Shown one piece after another: positions 7,209-15,237 of a DNA stretch of 30,473 nt (positions are counted from its first letter, which is position 1; each line of letters opens with the position of its first letter). A model generated the notes under the pieces. That model was not told the DNA's origin, searched no databases, and was given only the letters and a program-made list of their open reading frames with translations. Source of the stretch: CAYTIB01 sp964437725 (GTDB taxonomy: Bacteria; UBA8248; JACPRG01; G963555815). The stretch covers positions 1 through 30,473 of the forward strand of contig CAYTIB010000073.1 of the NCBI GenBank assembly GCA_964437725.1, read 5' to 3'. A program made the position numbers and the translations under genes.

Positions 7209-7577
7209 ATGATTCAAGAGCAAACCATGGTGGACGTGGCCGACAATTCGGGTGGCCGCAAAGCCCAGTGCATCAAGGTTTTGGGTGGGACAAGAAGACA
7301 CTACGCTGGAGTTGGGGATGTGATAGTTGTTGCCGTGAAAGAGGCGGTTCCCAATGCCCCAGTTAAGAAGGGAGAAGTTCGGCGGGGCGTTGTCGTCCGG
7401 ACAAAAAAGGAACTTGGACGTCCTGATGGCTCTTACATCCGGTTTGACAACAACGCCATTGTCTTGCTCAACGAGAATCGGGAACCCCTAGGGACTCGTA
7501 TCTTTGGGCCAGTTGCCCGTGAGCTTCGCCGGAAGCAATTTATGAAAATTATCTCATTAGCCCCAGAGGTTCTGTAA
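7209..7577 (+). CDS. rplN: 50S ribosomal protein L14
   Basis: L14, 122 aa. It forms intersubunit bridges B5/B8 and binds the silencing factor RsfS. The protein is among the most conserved in the window: MIQEQTMVDVADNSGGRKA, CIKVLGGTRRHYAGVGDVI and the C-terminal FMKIISLAPEVL. GGAG precedes the ATG. Its stop (TAA) shares one base with the rplX start (TAATG), implying coupled translation. It begins the spc-type block. Confidence 0.97.
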   Translation: MIQEQTMVDVADNSGGRKAQCIKVLGGTRRHYAGVGDVIVVAVKEAVPNAPVKKGEVRRGVVVRTKKELGRPDGSYIRFDNNAIVLLNENREPLGTRIFGPVARELRRKQFMKIISLAPEVL

Positions 7578-7900
7578 TGGCCTCTAAAGCTAGTATCCGA
7601 AGAAATGATATTGTGGAAGTGGTGGTGGGTAAGGACAAAGGCAAAAGAGGAAGGGTTTTACGCGTGCATGCCCAGGAATCACAGGTTGTTATTGAGAAGG
7701 TCAATATGGTCAAGCGTCATACACGTCCTGATCAAAAACAAAAGGGTGGGATTGTCGAAAAGGAAGCTAAGATCCATCTTTCAAACGTTATGTTGGTGTG
7801 TCCAAAGACTAGCCAGACTTCCCGCATGGGATGGAAAACTCTGGAGGATGGTCGTAAAGTTCGTTACCTGAAAAAAAGCGGCGAGATGCTAGATGAGTGA
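7577..7900 (+). CDS. rplX: 50S ribosomal protein L24
   Basis: L24, 107 aa, an assembly initiator that binds the 5' end of 23S rRNA. The KOW motif appears at the N-terminus (NDIVEVVVGKDKGKRGRVLR), followed by VIEKVNMVKRHTRP and GGIVEKEAKIHLSNVMLVCP. The ATG overlaps the rplN stop by one base. Length is normal. Confidence 0.95.
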   Translation: MASKASIRRNDIVEVVVGKDKGKRGRVLRVHAQESQVVIEKVNMVKRHTRPDQKQKGGIVEKEAKIHLSNVMLVCPKTSQTSRMGWKTLEDGRKVRYLKKSGEMLDE

Positions 7901-7916
7901 TAGGGTGGCCTGACGG

Positions 7917-8558
7917 ATGGCGAAAAAAAAGGATGAAGAGGCTCCTGCAGGGAATGAATCTCCCGAAGGTGGGGCAAAGAAAAAAGCAAAGGCAAAGGGG
8001 ATCCCCTCAAAGGGAGAGCCTTCGCGGCTCCGCAAACGCTATTTGGAAGAGATTGCCCCAGAGCTTCAAAAAGAGTTTGCTTACAAAAATCCCATGTTGA
8101 TTCCTAGGCTTAATAAGGTCGTTGTTAACATGGGGCTTGGAGAAGCAATCCAGAACGGGAAGGTTTTGGAGGCAGGAGTGGCGGAGTTGGCCACAATTAC
8201 TGGACAAAGACCCATCATCAGGAATGCCCGAAAGTCTATTGCGAATTTCAAGTTGCGAACAGGCATGCCGATCGGCGCGATGGTTACGCTTCGGGATAAG
8301 CGGATGTATGAATTTTTGGATCGTCTGATGAATATAGCCCTGCCGCGGGTTCGCGATTTTCGAGGCTTGCCTGGGAAGGCGTTCGACGGACGTGGAAACT
8401 ATTCAATTGGACTACGTGAGCAAGTCATCTTTCCGGAAATCGATTACGACAAGGTAGAGAAGGTTCGAGGATTGGGAGTCAGCATCGTGACAACAGCCCG
8501 AACGGATGAAGAGGGCAAAGCCTTGTTGAGGTTGATGGGAATGCCGTTCCGGGACTGA
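7917..8558 (+). CDS. rplE: 50S ribosomal protein L5 with Lys-rich N-terminal extension
   Basis: L5, 213 aa, about 30-35 residues longer than usual (~180). It binds 5S rRNA in the central protuberance. The conserved core starts near residue 39 (LRKRYLEEIAPEL). It includes VVVNMGLGEA, GQRPIIRNARKSIANFK, MYEFLDRLMNIALPRVRDFRG, FDGRGNYSIG and FPEIDYDKVEKVRG. The N-terminal ~35 residues are rich in Lys, Glu, Gly, Ala and Pro (MAKKKDEEAPAG followed by AKKKAKAKG) and look disordered. No internal ATG near the core start offers a shorter reading with a better ribosome site, so the extension appears real. Confidence 0.93.
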   Translation: MAKKKDEEAPAGNESPEGGAKKKAKAKGIPSKGEPSRLRKRYLEEIAPELQKEFAYKNPMLIPRLNKVVVNMGLGEAIQNGKVLEAGVAELATITGQRPIIRNARKSIANFKLRTGMPIGAMVTLRDKRMYEFLDRLMNIALPRVRDFRGLPGKAFDGRGNYSIGLREQVIFPEIDYDKVEKVRGLGVSIVTTARTDEEGKALLRLMGMPFRD

Positions 8559-8583
8559 GGGGTCTTGACACCAGGAGAAGGCC

Positions 8584-8769
8584 GTGGCGAAGACGTCGTT
8601 GGTGGCAAAAGCTAGGCGCAAACCAAAGTTTAAAGTTAGAGGGTATACCCGCTGCAGGATTTGTGGTCGCTCCCGGGGTTACCTGAGGAAGTTCGCAATG
8701 TGTAGGATTTGTTTCCGACTCCTGGCGTTACGGGGCGAGATTCCAGGTGTTACCAAGTCGAGTTGGTAG
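8584..8769 (+). CDS. rpsZ: 30S ribosomal protein S14, zinc type (S14Z)
   Basis: S14 of the short zinc-binding type, 61 aa, with a GTG start. The zinc knuckle cysteines are C24, C27, C40 and C43 (CRIC and CRIC pairs separated by 12 residues), embedded in RCRICGRSRGYLRKF and MCRICFR. The C-terminus GEIPGVTKSSW is the hallmark of S14Z. S14 sits in the 30S head and assembles late. The type separates this organism from enteric-like bacteria, which have the longer C-minus paralogue. Confidence 0.95.
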   Translation: MAKTSLVAKARRKPKFKVRGYTRCRICGRSRGYLRKFAMCRICFRLLALRGEIPGVTKSSW

Positions 8770-8787
8770 AGTAGGAGAAGTGTATCC

Positions 8788-9186
8788 ATGAGCATGACCG
8801 ATCCCATTGCTGATTTGCTAACGCGAATTCGGAACGGTTTGACGGCACGGCACACCCAGGTTCGCATTCCCGGGTCCAACCTGAAGCGAAGCGTTGCTGA
8901 AATTCTCCAGCGGGAAGGGTATATATTGGGCCATCGGTGGATTGAGGACGAAAAGCAAGGTGTTCTAGAACTGGACCTTCGGCCTGTTGAGGAACATGGG
9001 CCGATCCCTCAGCATCTCAGACGAGTTAGCAAGCCCGGCCGGAGGGTTTATGTGAGTCATGGGAAAATTGGGAGAGTGGCCAATGGGTTGGGTATTTACA
9101 TTTTATCCACCTCCAAAGGCTTGGTAACAGATCAGGAAGCTCGTTCCCTGGGTATCGGGGGTGAGGTTCTGTGCGAAATTCTGTGA
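8788..9186 (+). CDS. rpsH: 30S ribosomal protein S8
   Basis: S8, 132 aa, a primary binder of the 16S central domain and, in E. coli, the spc operon repressor. It starts MSMTDPIADLLTRIRNG and has RVSKPGRRVYV, GLGIYILSTSKGL and the C-terminal GIGGEVLCEIL. A GGAGAAG element stands upstream of the ATG. There is no sign of truncation. Confidence 0.95.
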   Translation: MSMTDPIADLLTRIRNGLTARHTQVRIPGSNLKRSVAEILQREGYILGHRWIEDEKQGVLELDLRPVEEHGPIPQHLRRVSKPGRRVYVSHGKIGRVANGLGIYILSTSKGLVTDQEARSLGIGGEVLCEIL

Positions 9187-9192
9187 GAGATA

Positions 9193-9738
9193 ATGTCACG
9201 TGTCGGTAAAATGCCCATCACCTGTCCCCCGGGTGTCGATATAAAACTTCAGGGGACCCGTGTGGAGGTCAAAGGTCCGAAGGGTGTCTTGTCGCGGGAA
9301 CTTCACCCGAGGATGAAAATTATCCAGGAAAATGGGGAACTCCGTGTGGAGCGGCCTGGTGATGCAGGGCAAGACCGTGCTCTTCATGGTCTTACGCGTT
9401 CTCTCCTGGCCAATATGGTGCAGGGTGTGACAGATGGATTCGAAAAGCGTCTGGAGTTGGTTGGTCTGGGTTATCGAGCAACTGTAAAAGGCAATTCGCT
9501 AACACTTAACCTGGGTTACTCTCATCCCATTGATTACAATCCGACTGAGGGTATTGAGATCATTCTTGATGAAAACAACAAAAACATAATTATTGTTCGC
9601 GGGATCGACAAACAAAAGGTAGGTCAGGCTGCCGCGGATATCCGTCACTTCCGTAAACCAGAGCCATATAAGGGCAAAGGAGTACATTACGTGGGTGAGT
9701 ATGTCCGTCGGAAGGCTGGGAAGGCAGCGGTGAAGTAG
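9193..9738 (+). CDS. rplF: 50S ribosomal protein L6
   Basis: L6, 181 aa, at the base of the L7/L12 stalk near the factor-binding site. Signature parts are MSRVGKMPI, VKGPKGVLSREL, LELVGLGYRATVKGNSLTLN and EPYKGKGVHYVGEYVRRKAGK. It follows rpsH by 6 bp with only a weak ribosome site (GTGAGAGATA), so translational coupling is likely. Ends 1 bp before the rplR ATG. Confidence 0.96.
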   Translation: MSRVGKMPITCPPGVDIKLQGTRVEVKGPKGVLSRELHPRMKIIQENGELRVERPGDAGQDRALHGLTRSLLANMVQGVTDGFEKRLELVGLGYRATVKGNSLTLNLGYSHPIDYNPTEGIEIILDENNKNIIIVRGIDKQKVGQAAADIRHFRKPEPYKGKGVHYVGEYVRRKAGKAAVK

Positions 9739-9739
9739 G

Positions 9740-10111
9740 ATGCCATCAAGTCAGAATCGAAGGGTGTTGCGTAAACGCCGAGCTGCTCGTGTGCGGAGAA
9801 AGCTTTTTGGTTCTTCCGATAGACCCAGACTTTCCGTTTATAAAAGTAATAAACACATTTACGCGCAGCTCATAGATGATTTCGAAGGCCGTACCTTAGC
9901 GGCCTCATCGAGTCTGAGTCCGGCTTTTCGGGAACGTGGGGGGAAAGTAGGGGGCGACCGAGAAGCCGCCCGGATAGTTGGTGAAATTCTTGGCGAAGCA
10001 GCTAAAAATTCCGGTGTTCAGAAAATCGCACTTGATAGGAATGGTTACCAATACCACGGTCGGGTAGCCGAGTTGGCCGATGCGGTCCGGAAGCAAGGAG
10101 TGGAATTTTGA
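9740..10111 (+). CDS. rplR: 50S ribosomal protein L18
   Basis: L18, 123 aa, a 5S rRNA binder in the central protuberance. The Arg/Lys-rich N-terminus (RVLRKRRAARVRRKLFG), RPRLSVYKSNKHIYAQLIDD and the C-terminal DRNGYQYHGRVAELADAVRK with a GVEF end identify it. Its stop overlaps the start of rpsE by 4 bp. Confidence 0.95.
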   Translation: MPSSQNRRVLRKRRAARVRRKLFGSSDRPRLSVYKSNKHIYAQLIDDFEGRTLAASSSLSPAFRERGGKVGGDREAARIVGEILGEAAKNSGVQKIALDRNGYQYHGRVAELADAVRKQGVEF

Positions 10112-10638
10112 ATCAGCGTAAGTTTGACCGGGAAAATCCCGGCGAGAAGGAGATCATCGACAAAATTATCTTTGTCAATCGGGTTGCCAAGGTTGTTAAG
10201 GGCGGAAGGAGATTTAGTTTCAGTGCCCTAGTCACGGTTGGTGATCGGAACGGGCGAGTGGGCCTCGCAATGGGGAAGGCCAATCTTGTACCCGATGCCA
10301 TTTCCAAGGCCATTGAGAAGGCGAAACGAGTAATGGTCGATGTTCCACTTGCTGAGACTTCTATTCCACATGCGGTCAATGGACGTTACGGAAAGGGGCG
10401 AGTGCTGTTGAAGCCCGCTTCCAAGGGTACAGGGGTCATTGCCGGCGGGGCCGTGCGAGCCATTCTAGAGGTAGCTGGCGTAAAGGATGTTTTGACTAAA
10501 TCGCTCGGGTCAGATAGCCCGCATAATGTTGCTAAAGCCACTTTGGAGGGTTTGCTCCAGCTTCGGAGCCCCGAACAAGTTGCGAAAGCACGGGGATTGA
10601 CACGGGAAGAAATGCAGACTCGATTGAGTCGAGGATAA
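10108..10638 (+). CDS. rpsE: 30S ribosomal protein S5
   Basis: S5, 176 aa, on the mRNA entry channel. Mutations there alter fidelity and spectinomycin response. It has VNRVAKVVKGGRRFSFSALV, GRVGLAMGKA, VLLKPASKGTGVIAGGAVRA and DVLTKSLGSDSPHNV. The start is a TTG overlapping the rplR stop (TTGA). AAGGAG about 9 nt upstream supports it, and no other start candidate precedes the conserved region. Length agrees with the family. Confidence 0.94.
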   Translation: MNQRKFDRENPGEKEIIDKIIFVNRVAKVVKGGRRFSFSALVTVGDRNGRVGLAMGKANLVPDAISKAIEKAKRVMVDVPLAETSIPHAVNGRYGKGRVLLKPASKGTGVIAGGAVRAILEVAGVKDVLTKSLGSDSPHNVAKATLEGLLQLRSPEQVAKARGLTREEMQTRLSRG

Positions 10639-10645
10639 ATCTGAT

Positions 10646-10843
10646 ATGGCAGATTCATCCAAGAAAATCAGAATAACGCTCAAGGGTAGTCCCATTGGGA
10701 GACAGTATAAGCAGCATAGGGTGCTCCGAGGTTTAGGCCTGCGGAAGTTGGGACGCTCTGTGGTACGGGAGGACACCCCCGCAATCCGGGGAATGGTGGA
10801 TAAAGTTGTTCATCTGGTTAGCGTTGAAGAGGTGGTCTCGTGA
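10646..10843 (+). CDS. rpmD: 50S ribosomal protein L30
   Basis: L30, 65 aa. It begins MADSSKKIRITLKGSPIG and has the family's central RVLRGLGLRKLGRSVVRED followed by IRGMVDKVVHLV. It is a single ferredoxin-like domain on the large subunit surface. The stop overlaps the GTG of rplO by 4 bp. Normal length and normal order (S5-L30-L15). Confidence 0.95.
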   Translation: MADSSKKIRITLKGSPIGRQYKQHRVLRGLGLRKLGRSVVREDTPAIRGMVDKVVHLVSVEEVVS

Positions 10844-11286
10844 GTCTGAATAATCTCAGGCCTCCAAAGGGGTCTAAACGAAATGCCCGGCGTGTGGGTC
10901 GTGGTCCGGGGTCAGGAAGCGGGAAAACATCCGGGCGAGGGCACAAAGGCCAGAATTCGCGCTCTGGCGGTGGTGTGCCACCCTGGTTTGAGGGTGGCCA
11001 GATGCCCCTTCAGCGGCGTTTGCCTAAGCGAGGATTTACGAATATTTTTAAAAAGCGCTACGCTCTTCTGAACGTGTCCGACTTAGCCCAGATCCCGGAA
11101 CAGAGCCAGGTGGATGAAAAGTTGCTGCGCAGTCTTGGGCTCATAAAACGACGGGTGGATGGCGTGAAAATTTTGGGGAGGGGAACTCTAGAGGTTGCCC
11201 TGATCGTTGAAGCGGACAAGTTTAGTGAGAGCGCCCGGTCCAAGATCGAGTCGGCCGGGGGTCAAGTAAAGGTGGTCGGCGAGTGA
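10840..11286 (+). CDS. rplO: 50S ribosomal protein L15
   Basis: L15, 148 aa, a late assembly protein. The glycine-arginine-rich N-terminus (NLRPPKGSKRNARRVGRGPG, then GKTSGRGHKGQNSRSGG) penetrates rRNA, and the C-terminal globular part ends KIESAGGQVKVVGE. Both its GTG start and its stop overlap neighbours by 4 bp (with rpmD and secY), marking tight coupling. Confidence 0.95.
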   Translation: MSLNNLRPPKGSKRNARRVGRGPGSGSGKTSGRGHKGQNSRSGGGVPPWFEGGQMPLQRRLPKRGFTNIFKKRYALLNVSDLAQIPEQSQVDEKLLRSLGLIKRRVDGVKILGRGTLEVALIVEADKFSESARSKIESAGGQVKVVGE

Positions 11287-12593
11287 TTGGAAGTTTTCAA
11301 AACATTTCGAAGGTTCCAGAACTCAAGCAACGAATCTTCTACACCATTGGCCTGTTGGCGGTGTACCGTGTGGGGGTCCATATCCCAACACCCGGTGTAG
11401 ATAGTGCGGCACTATCTGCGTTCTTTCAAGCCCAGTCAAGTTCTTTGCTGACATTTTTTGATCTGTTCTCAGGTGGTGCGCTTAGCCAGATGGCAATATT
11501 CGCACTAGGTATCATGCCGTACATTAGTGCCTCAATTATTCTGGAACTGATGACGGTAGTTGTCCCACACCTAGCGAAACTTAAGAAGGAAGGCGAGACT
11601 GGGCGAAAAAAGATCACACAATATACGAGGTACGGAACGGTAGTCCTCGCCCTTGTGCAGGGTACAGGGATTAGTATCGGTCTCGAGAGCATGCAGGCTC
11701 CGGGTGGTATGCCAATCATTCCTTTCCCGGGATGGGGATTCCGACTCTTGACGGTTTTAACGTTAACTAGTGGGACGGCTTTTCTAATGTGGTTGGGCGA
11801 GCAAATTACGGATCGGGGGATTGGAAACGGAATATCCTTGATCATTTTTGCCGGTATTGTTGCCAACCTCCCTTCGGCTGTCCTGAACACTTTCAGATTG
11901 GTAGGCCAACGGGAACTTGAACCCCTTGTTATGATTTTCGTGTTGGTGATGATGATAGGAGTCATCGCAGGCATCGTGTTTATGGAAACTGGGCAACGGC
12001 GCATCCCAATCCAATATGCCAAGCGAGTTGTGGGTCGGAAGATGATGGGTGGTCAGACCACTCATTTGCCTCTAAAGATAAACACATCCGGCGTAATCCC
12101 GCCAATTTTTGCCTCCTCACTTATCGTATTTCCAACAACAATCACACAGTTTATTGATCATCCGTGGATGCGCATGATTTCCGAAAGCCTCACCCCCGGG
12201 ACGATTTTTTATAGCCTTGTCACCGTTATTTTGATTTTCTTTTTCTGTTATTTTTACACGTCTATCATTTTCAACCCAGTTGATGTAGCGGATAACATGA
12301 AGAAGCACGGTGGGTACGTTCCTGGCATCCGTCCTGGTAAGCGAACCTCGGAATACATCGAGCGGCTTCTGACGAGACTAACCTTTGTCGGCGCAATTTA
12401 CTTGTCTTTTGTTGTGATTTTACCGACATACTTGATCCGTTTCCTGAATGTGCCATTTTTTTTCGGGGGGACGGCTTTGCTTATTGTGGTCGGTGTTGCG
12501 ATGGATACTATGCAGCAGATTGAATCGCACCTTGTCATGCGACATTACGAGGGGTTTGTCAAAAAAGGTCGTATGCGTGGGCGTAGTGGTTGA
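11283..12593 (+). CDS. secY: Preprotein translocase subunit SecY
   Basis: SecY, 436 aa, the ten-helix channel of the Sec translocon in the cytoplasmic membrane. N-terminal region PELKQRIFYTIGLLAVYRVGVHIPTPGVD, the segment ALGIMPYISASIILELM and the cytoplasmic loop QRRIPIQYAKRVVGRKMMGG (SecA/ribosome-docking loop) are highly conserved. The C-terminus has MQQIESHLVMRHYEGFVKKG. Starts with GTG overlapping the rplO stop. Its place after L15 and before adk is standard. Confidence 0.97.
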   Translation: MIGSFQNISKVPELKQRIFYTIGLLAVYRVGVHIPTPGVDSAALSAFFQAQSSSLLTFFDLFSGGALSQMAIFALGIMPYISASIILELMTVVVPHLAKLKKEGETGRKKITQYTRYGTVVLALVQGTGISIGLESMQAPGGMPIIPFPGWGFRLLTVLTLTSGTAFLMWLGEQITDRGIGNGISLIIFAGIVANLPSAVLNTFRLVGQRELEPLVMIFVLVMMIGVIAGIVFMETGQRRIPIQYAKRVVGRKMMGGQTTHLPLKINTSGVIPPIFASSLIVFPTTITQFIDHPWMRMISESLTPGTIFYSLVTVILIFFFCYFYTSIIFNPVDVADNMKKHGGYVPGIRPGKRTSEYIERLLTRLTFVGAIYLSFVVILPTYLIRFLNVPFFFGGTALLIVVGVAMDTMQQIESHLVMRHYEGFVKKGRMRGRSG

Positions 12594-12609
12594 AGGTTAG
12601 ATTGTTCTT

Positions 12610-13221
12610 ATGCGAATTATCCTTTTGGGCCCCCCTGGTTCTGGAAAAGGAACACAGGCTGAGGTCCTTGGCAAGGAGTGGAAGGTTCCTCAGGTCTCAA
12701 CGGGGGATATGTTGAGGAGTGGCGTGCGTCATCAGACGCTGCTCGGGATGGAAGCGAAGAAGTTTATGGACCGGGGAGATCTGGTCCCGGATAGCCTGAT
12801 GACAAAGATGGTGCGAGCGCGGCTTTTGGAAGACGACTGCGCTGGCGGGTTCCTCTTAGATGGTTATCCGAGAACAATTCAGCAGGCGGAATCTCTTCGA
12901 GAGTTTCTTGCTAAAGCGGAAGTGGAACTCGATGGAGTTGTGACTCTCGAGGTAAAAGAGGATGAGCTGATCGGGCGCATGATGGGGCGAGGTCGGTCGG
13001 ATGATAGCGAAGAAATCATCCGGGCACGGCTCAAGGTTTATCGTGATTCAACTGAGCCCCTGATTCAGTACTTCCGAAAGTGTGGGAAGGTTTTCGAGGT
13101 TGACGGAATGGGTTGTGTGGAAGATATAACAGAGCGGATTTCCTTATCCGTAGGTAATATGACTCAAGAAGGGACCTCGGCTCAGGAGACCGGCGGAATT
13201 GGTTCCCCGGGGCCCGAGTGA
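12610..13221 (+). CDS. adk: Adenylate kinase (short-lid type)
   Basis: Adenylate kinase, 203 aa, interconverting AMP+ATP and 2 ADP. It has the P-loop GPPGSGKGTQ (residues 7-16), the AMP-site STGDMLRSG, LLDGYPRT (the family usually has FPRT) and the arginine-rich region GRGRSDDSEEIIRARL. The lid is the short form: no 25-30 residue insertion and no zinc-binding cysteines. The last ~20 residues are a non-conserved Gly/Ser/Thr-rich tail, and it overlaps the start of map. Confidence 0.94.
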   Translation: MRIILLGPPGSGKGTQAEVLGKEWKVPQVSTGDMLRSGVRHQTLLGMEAKKFMDRGDLVPDSLMTKMVRARLLEDDCAGGFLLDGYPRTIQQAESLREFLAKAEVELDGVVTLEVKEDELIGRMMGRGRSDDSEEIIRARLKVYRDSTEPLIQYFRKCGKVFEVDGMGCVEDITERISLSVGNMTQEGTSAQETGGIGSPGPE

Positions 13222-14011
13222 AGTGAATGAACGGAGAATCGAGCTCAAGTCACCCCGAGAGGTTGATGCGCTACGGGCGAGTAGTGAGTTGGTGGTCCAC
13301 GTTCTACGCAGGGTGTGTAAGGCTGCGATTCCGGGTGTCACGACCGGGGAGTTGGATGAACTTGCGGAGAAATTGATTCGCGATGGTGGGGCTGAGCCGG
13401 CCTTCAAGGGGTATCCCAATCCGTCTAATCCCTTTCCGGCGAGCCTGTGCACATCGGTCAATGAGGAGGTTGTGCACGGGATCCCTTCGGCGCGGAAACT
13501 TTGCGAGGGCGACATAATAAGCTTGGACGTTGGGGTCCGACTGGAAGGGTACTTTGGGGACTGTGCTGTTACCGTTCCTGTTGGAAGGGTATCGGATGAG
13601 GCTGCGAAGCTATTAGAAACGACGCGCAGGTCCCTGGAAGAGGGTATTCAAAATGCCGTGTCGGGTGGGCATCTTCGGGATGTTTCTCACGCCATTCAGA
13701 CGTACGCGGAGGCCCGAGGATATTCGGTGGTCCGACAATATACGGGTCATGGGATTGGCCGGAATCTTCACGAGGAACCACAGATTCCGAATTTTGGTTC
13801 CCCGGGTTGGGGCCCAAAGCTCCGGCCAGGCATGGTACTGGCAATTGAGCCAATGTTGAATGTTGGAAGCTATGATGTTCGGGAAATGGATGATCGGTGG
13901 ACGGTCGTTACCGGGGATGGAAGCCTGTCGGCTCATTTCGAACATGTTGTGGTGATCAAAGACAGTGGGCCTGAGGTGCTGACCCGCGGAATTGAATCCG
14001 AAGAGGATTAG
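13199..14011 (+). CDS. map: Type I methionine aminopeptidase
   Basis: MetAP I removes the initiator methionine from nascent proteins. In 270-residue numbering the five metal ligands are D110, D121, H184, E217 and E248. They lie in SLDVGVRLEGYFGDCAVT, YTGHGIGRNLHEEP, LAIEPML and AHFEHVVVI, and H93 corresponds to the substrate-contact histidine. The chosen TTG at 13199 has AGGAG 11 nt upstream and overlaps adk by 23 bp. A GTG at 13223 (M-N-E-R-R-I) is a plausible shorter start closer to the family N-terminus but lacks a good ribosome site. Confidence 0.93.
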   Translation: MVPRGPSEVNERRIELKSPREVDALRASSELVVHVLRRVCKAAIPGVTTGELDELAEKLIRDGGAEPAFKGYPNPSNPFPASLCTSVNEEVVHGIPSARKLCEGDIISLDVGVRLEGYFGDCAVTVPVGRVSDEAAKLLETTRRSLEEGIQNAVSGGHLRDVSHAIQTYAEARGYSVVRQYTGHGIGRNLHEEPQIPNFGSPGWGPKLRPGMVLAIEPMLNVGSYDVREMDDRWTVVTGDGSLSAHFEHVVVIKDSGPEVLTRGIESEED

Positions 14012-14012
14012 G

Positions 14013-14231
14013 ATGTCCAAGGAAGATGCCATCGAGGTCGAAGGGACTGTAGTTGAGCCGTTGCCCAACGCAATGTTCAGAGTAGAGTTGGAAAATGGGC
14101 ACAAGGTTTTGGCTCATGTTTCGGGACGGATGAGAATGCATTTTATACGCATTTTACCCGGCGATCGCGTTAAGATGGAGCTATCACCCTATGATCTTAC
14201 GCGCGGGAGGATTACTTACCGGTACAAGTAA
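14013..14231 (+). CDS. infA: Translation initiation factor IF-1
   Basis: IF-1, 72 aa, an OB-fold protein that blocks the A site during initiation. MSKEDAIEVEGTVVEPLPNA, FRVELENGHKVLAHVSG and LTRGRITYRYK match the family end to end. The ATG at 14013 is 1 bp after the map stop. An upstream in-frame TTG at 13992 would add a non-homologous leader inside map and is rejected. Confidence 0.96.
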   Translation: MSKEDAIEVEGTVVEPLPNAMFRVELENGHKVLAHVSGRMRMHFIRILPGDRVKMELSPYDLTRGRITYRYK

Positions 14232-14284
14232 AATTTGAACCGGTTGGAAGTTTGTTGTTCCCAGTGGCCAAGGGAGAGATTGTA

Positions 14285-14398
14285 ATGAAAGTGAGGGCGT
14301 CTGTTAAAAAAATGTGCCCGAAATGCAAGATTGTTCGACGCAAAGGCGTGGTTCGGGTGATTTGCGATAACCCAAAACACAAGCAACGTCAAGGGTGA
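14285..14398 (+). CDS. rpmJ: 50S ribosomal protein L36
   Basis: L36, 37 aa, found by direct reading. It starts MKVRASVKKMCPKCKIV and ends NPKHKQRQG. The zinc-ribbon ligands C11, C14, C27 and H32 are all present, so this is the zinc-binding form. It stabilises 23S rRNA near the L7/L12 stalk base. A GGGAGAG element lies about 6 nt upstream of the ATG. The order infA-rpmJ-rpsM is standard. Confidence 0.95.
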   Translation: MKVRASVKKMCPKCKIVRRKGVVRVICDNPKHKQRQG

Positions 14399-14445
14399 TA
14401 TTGGGTAATAAATCTCAGGCTACGCTCGAATGAAAGGAAGCTGTG

Positions 14446-14814
14446 ATGGCTCGCGTTGGTGGTATAGAGATACCGAATGAAAAGCGTGTTGAGGTTGCTT
14501 TAACTTATATCTATGGGATTGGACGAACGACCTCCAAACTCATACTTAAGGAAGCTGGTATGGACCCGAATGATCGCGTCCGTAACCTTAGTGAAGCGGA
14601 ACTAAGCACCCTGCGTGAGATTATTGATCGGACCTATCGTACTGAAGGAGACCTTCGTCGCGAGCACACCCAAAATATTAAGCGCCTGATGGATGTAGGT
14701 TGTTACCGGGGTCTTCGACACCGTAGGGGACTGCCTGTCCGAGGGCAAAGAACGCATACCAATGCGCGTACAAAAAAGGGACCACGTCGCGCCATCGGTG
14801 GTAAGAAGAGTTAA
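14446..14814 (+). CDS. rpsM: 30S ribosomal protein S13
   Basis: S13, 122 aa, in the 30S head, contacting P-site tRNA and bridge B1. It has MARVGGIEIPNEKRVEVALTY, the helix-hairpin GIGRTTSKLILKEAG, GCYRGLRHRRGLPVRGQRTH and a basic tail ending GGKKS. The ATG at 14446 is preferred to the GTG three bases earlier because AAAGGAAG (14434-14441) is then better spaced. First gene of the alpha block. Confidence 0.95.
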   Translation: MARVGGIEIPNEKRVEVALTYIYGIGRTTSKLILKEAGMDPNDRVRNLSEAELSTLREIIDRTYRTEGDLRREHTQNIKRLMDVGCYRGLRHRRGLPVRGQRTHTNARTKKGPRRAIGGKKS

Positions 14815-14825
14815 GGGAGCTGAGA

Positions 14826-15224
14826 ATGGCCAAGCGTGGAGATAAAGGAAGTGGCAGGCGGAAGAAAGAACGCCGGGTAATCGGAAAAGGGGTTGCCCAT
14901 ATACAGTCAACGTTTAACAACACGATCATTACGATAACGGATGTATCGGGCAACACTGTGGCGTGGTCGAGTGCCGGGTCTTTGGGATTTAAGGGTTCCC
15001 GAAAAGGGACACCTTTTGCGGCAACCTCTGCAGCGGAAACTGCTGCGGAGAAGGCCATGGAATTTGGAATGAAATCCATTGAAGTTTACGTGAAAGGGCC
15101 TGGTTCGGGTCGAGAGGCGGCCATTCGAGCGTTGCAGGCAGCGGGGATGGAAATCAGTCTTATCCGGGATGTGACACCCATACCGCACAACGGTTGCCGA
15201 GCGAGAAAACGAAGAAGGGTTTGA
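14826..15224 (+). CDS. rpsK: 30S ribosomal protein S11
   Basis: S11, 132 aa, on the 30S platform contacting mRNA in the exit channel. It has GVAHIQSTFNNTIITITD, GFKGSRKGTPFAA, VYVKGPGSGREAAIRAL and the C-terminal RDVTPIPHNGCRARKRRRV. A GGGAGCTGAG ribosome site lies upstream. Length is typical. Confidence 0.96.
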   Translation: MAKRGDKGSGRRKKERRVIGKGVAHIQSTFNNTIITITDVSGNTVAWSSAGSLGFKGSRKGTPFAATSAAETAAEKAMEFGMKSIEVYVKGPGSGREAAIRALQAAGMEISLIRDVTPIPHNGCRARKRRRV

Positions 15225-15237
15225 GAGAGGAATCAAC

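Noticed and set aside
11426..12022. 198-codon minus-strand open frame within secY.
   Set aside because: Antisense to SecY with low-complexity composition (Ile/Pro/Thr) reflecting its membrane codons.
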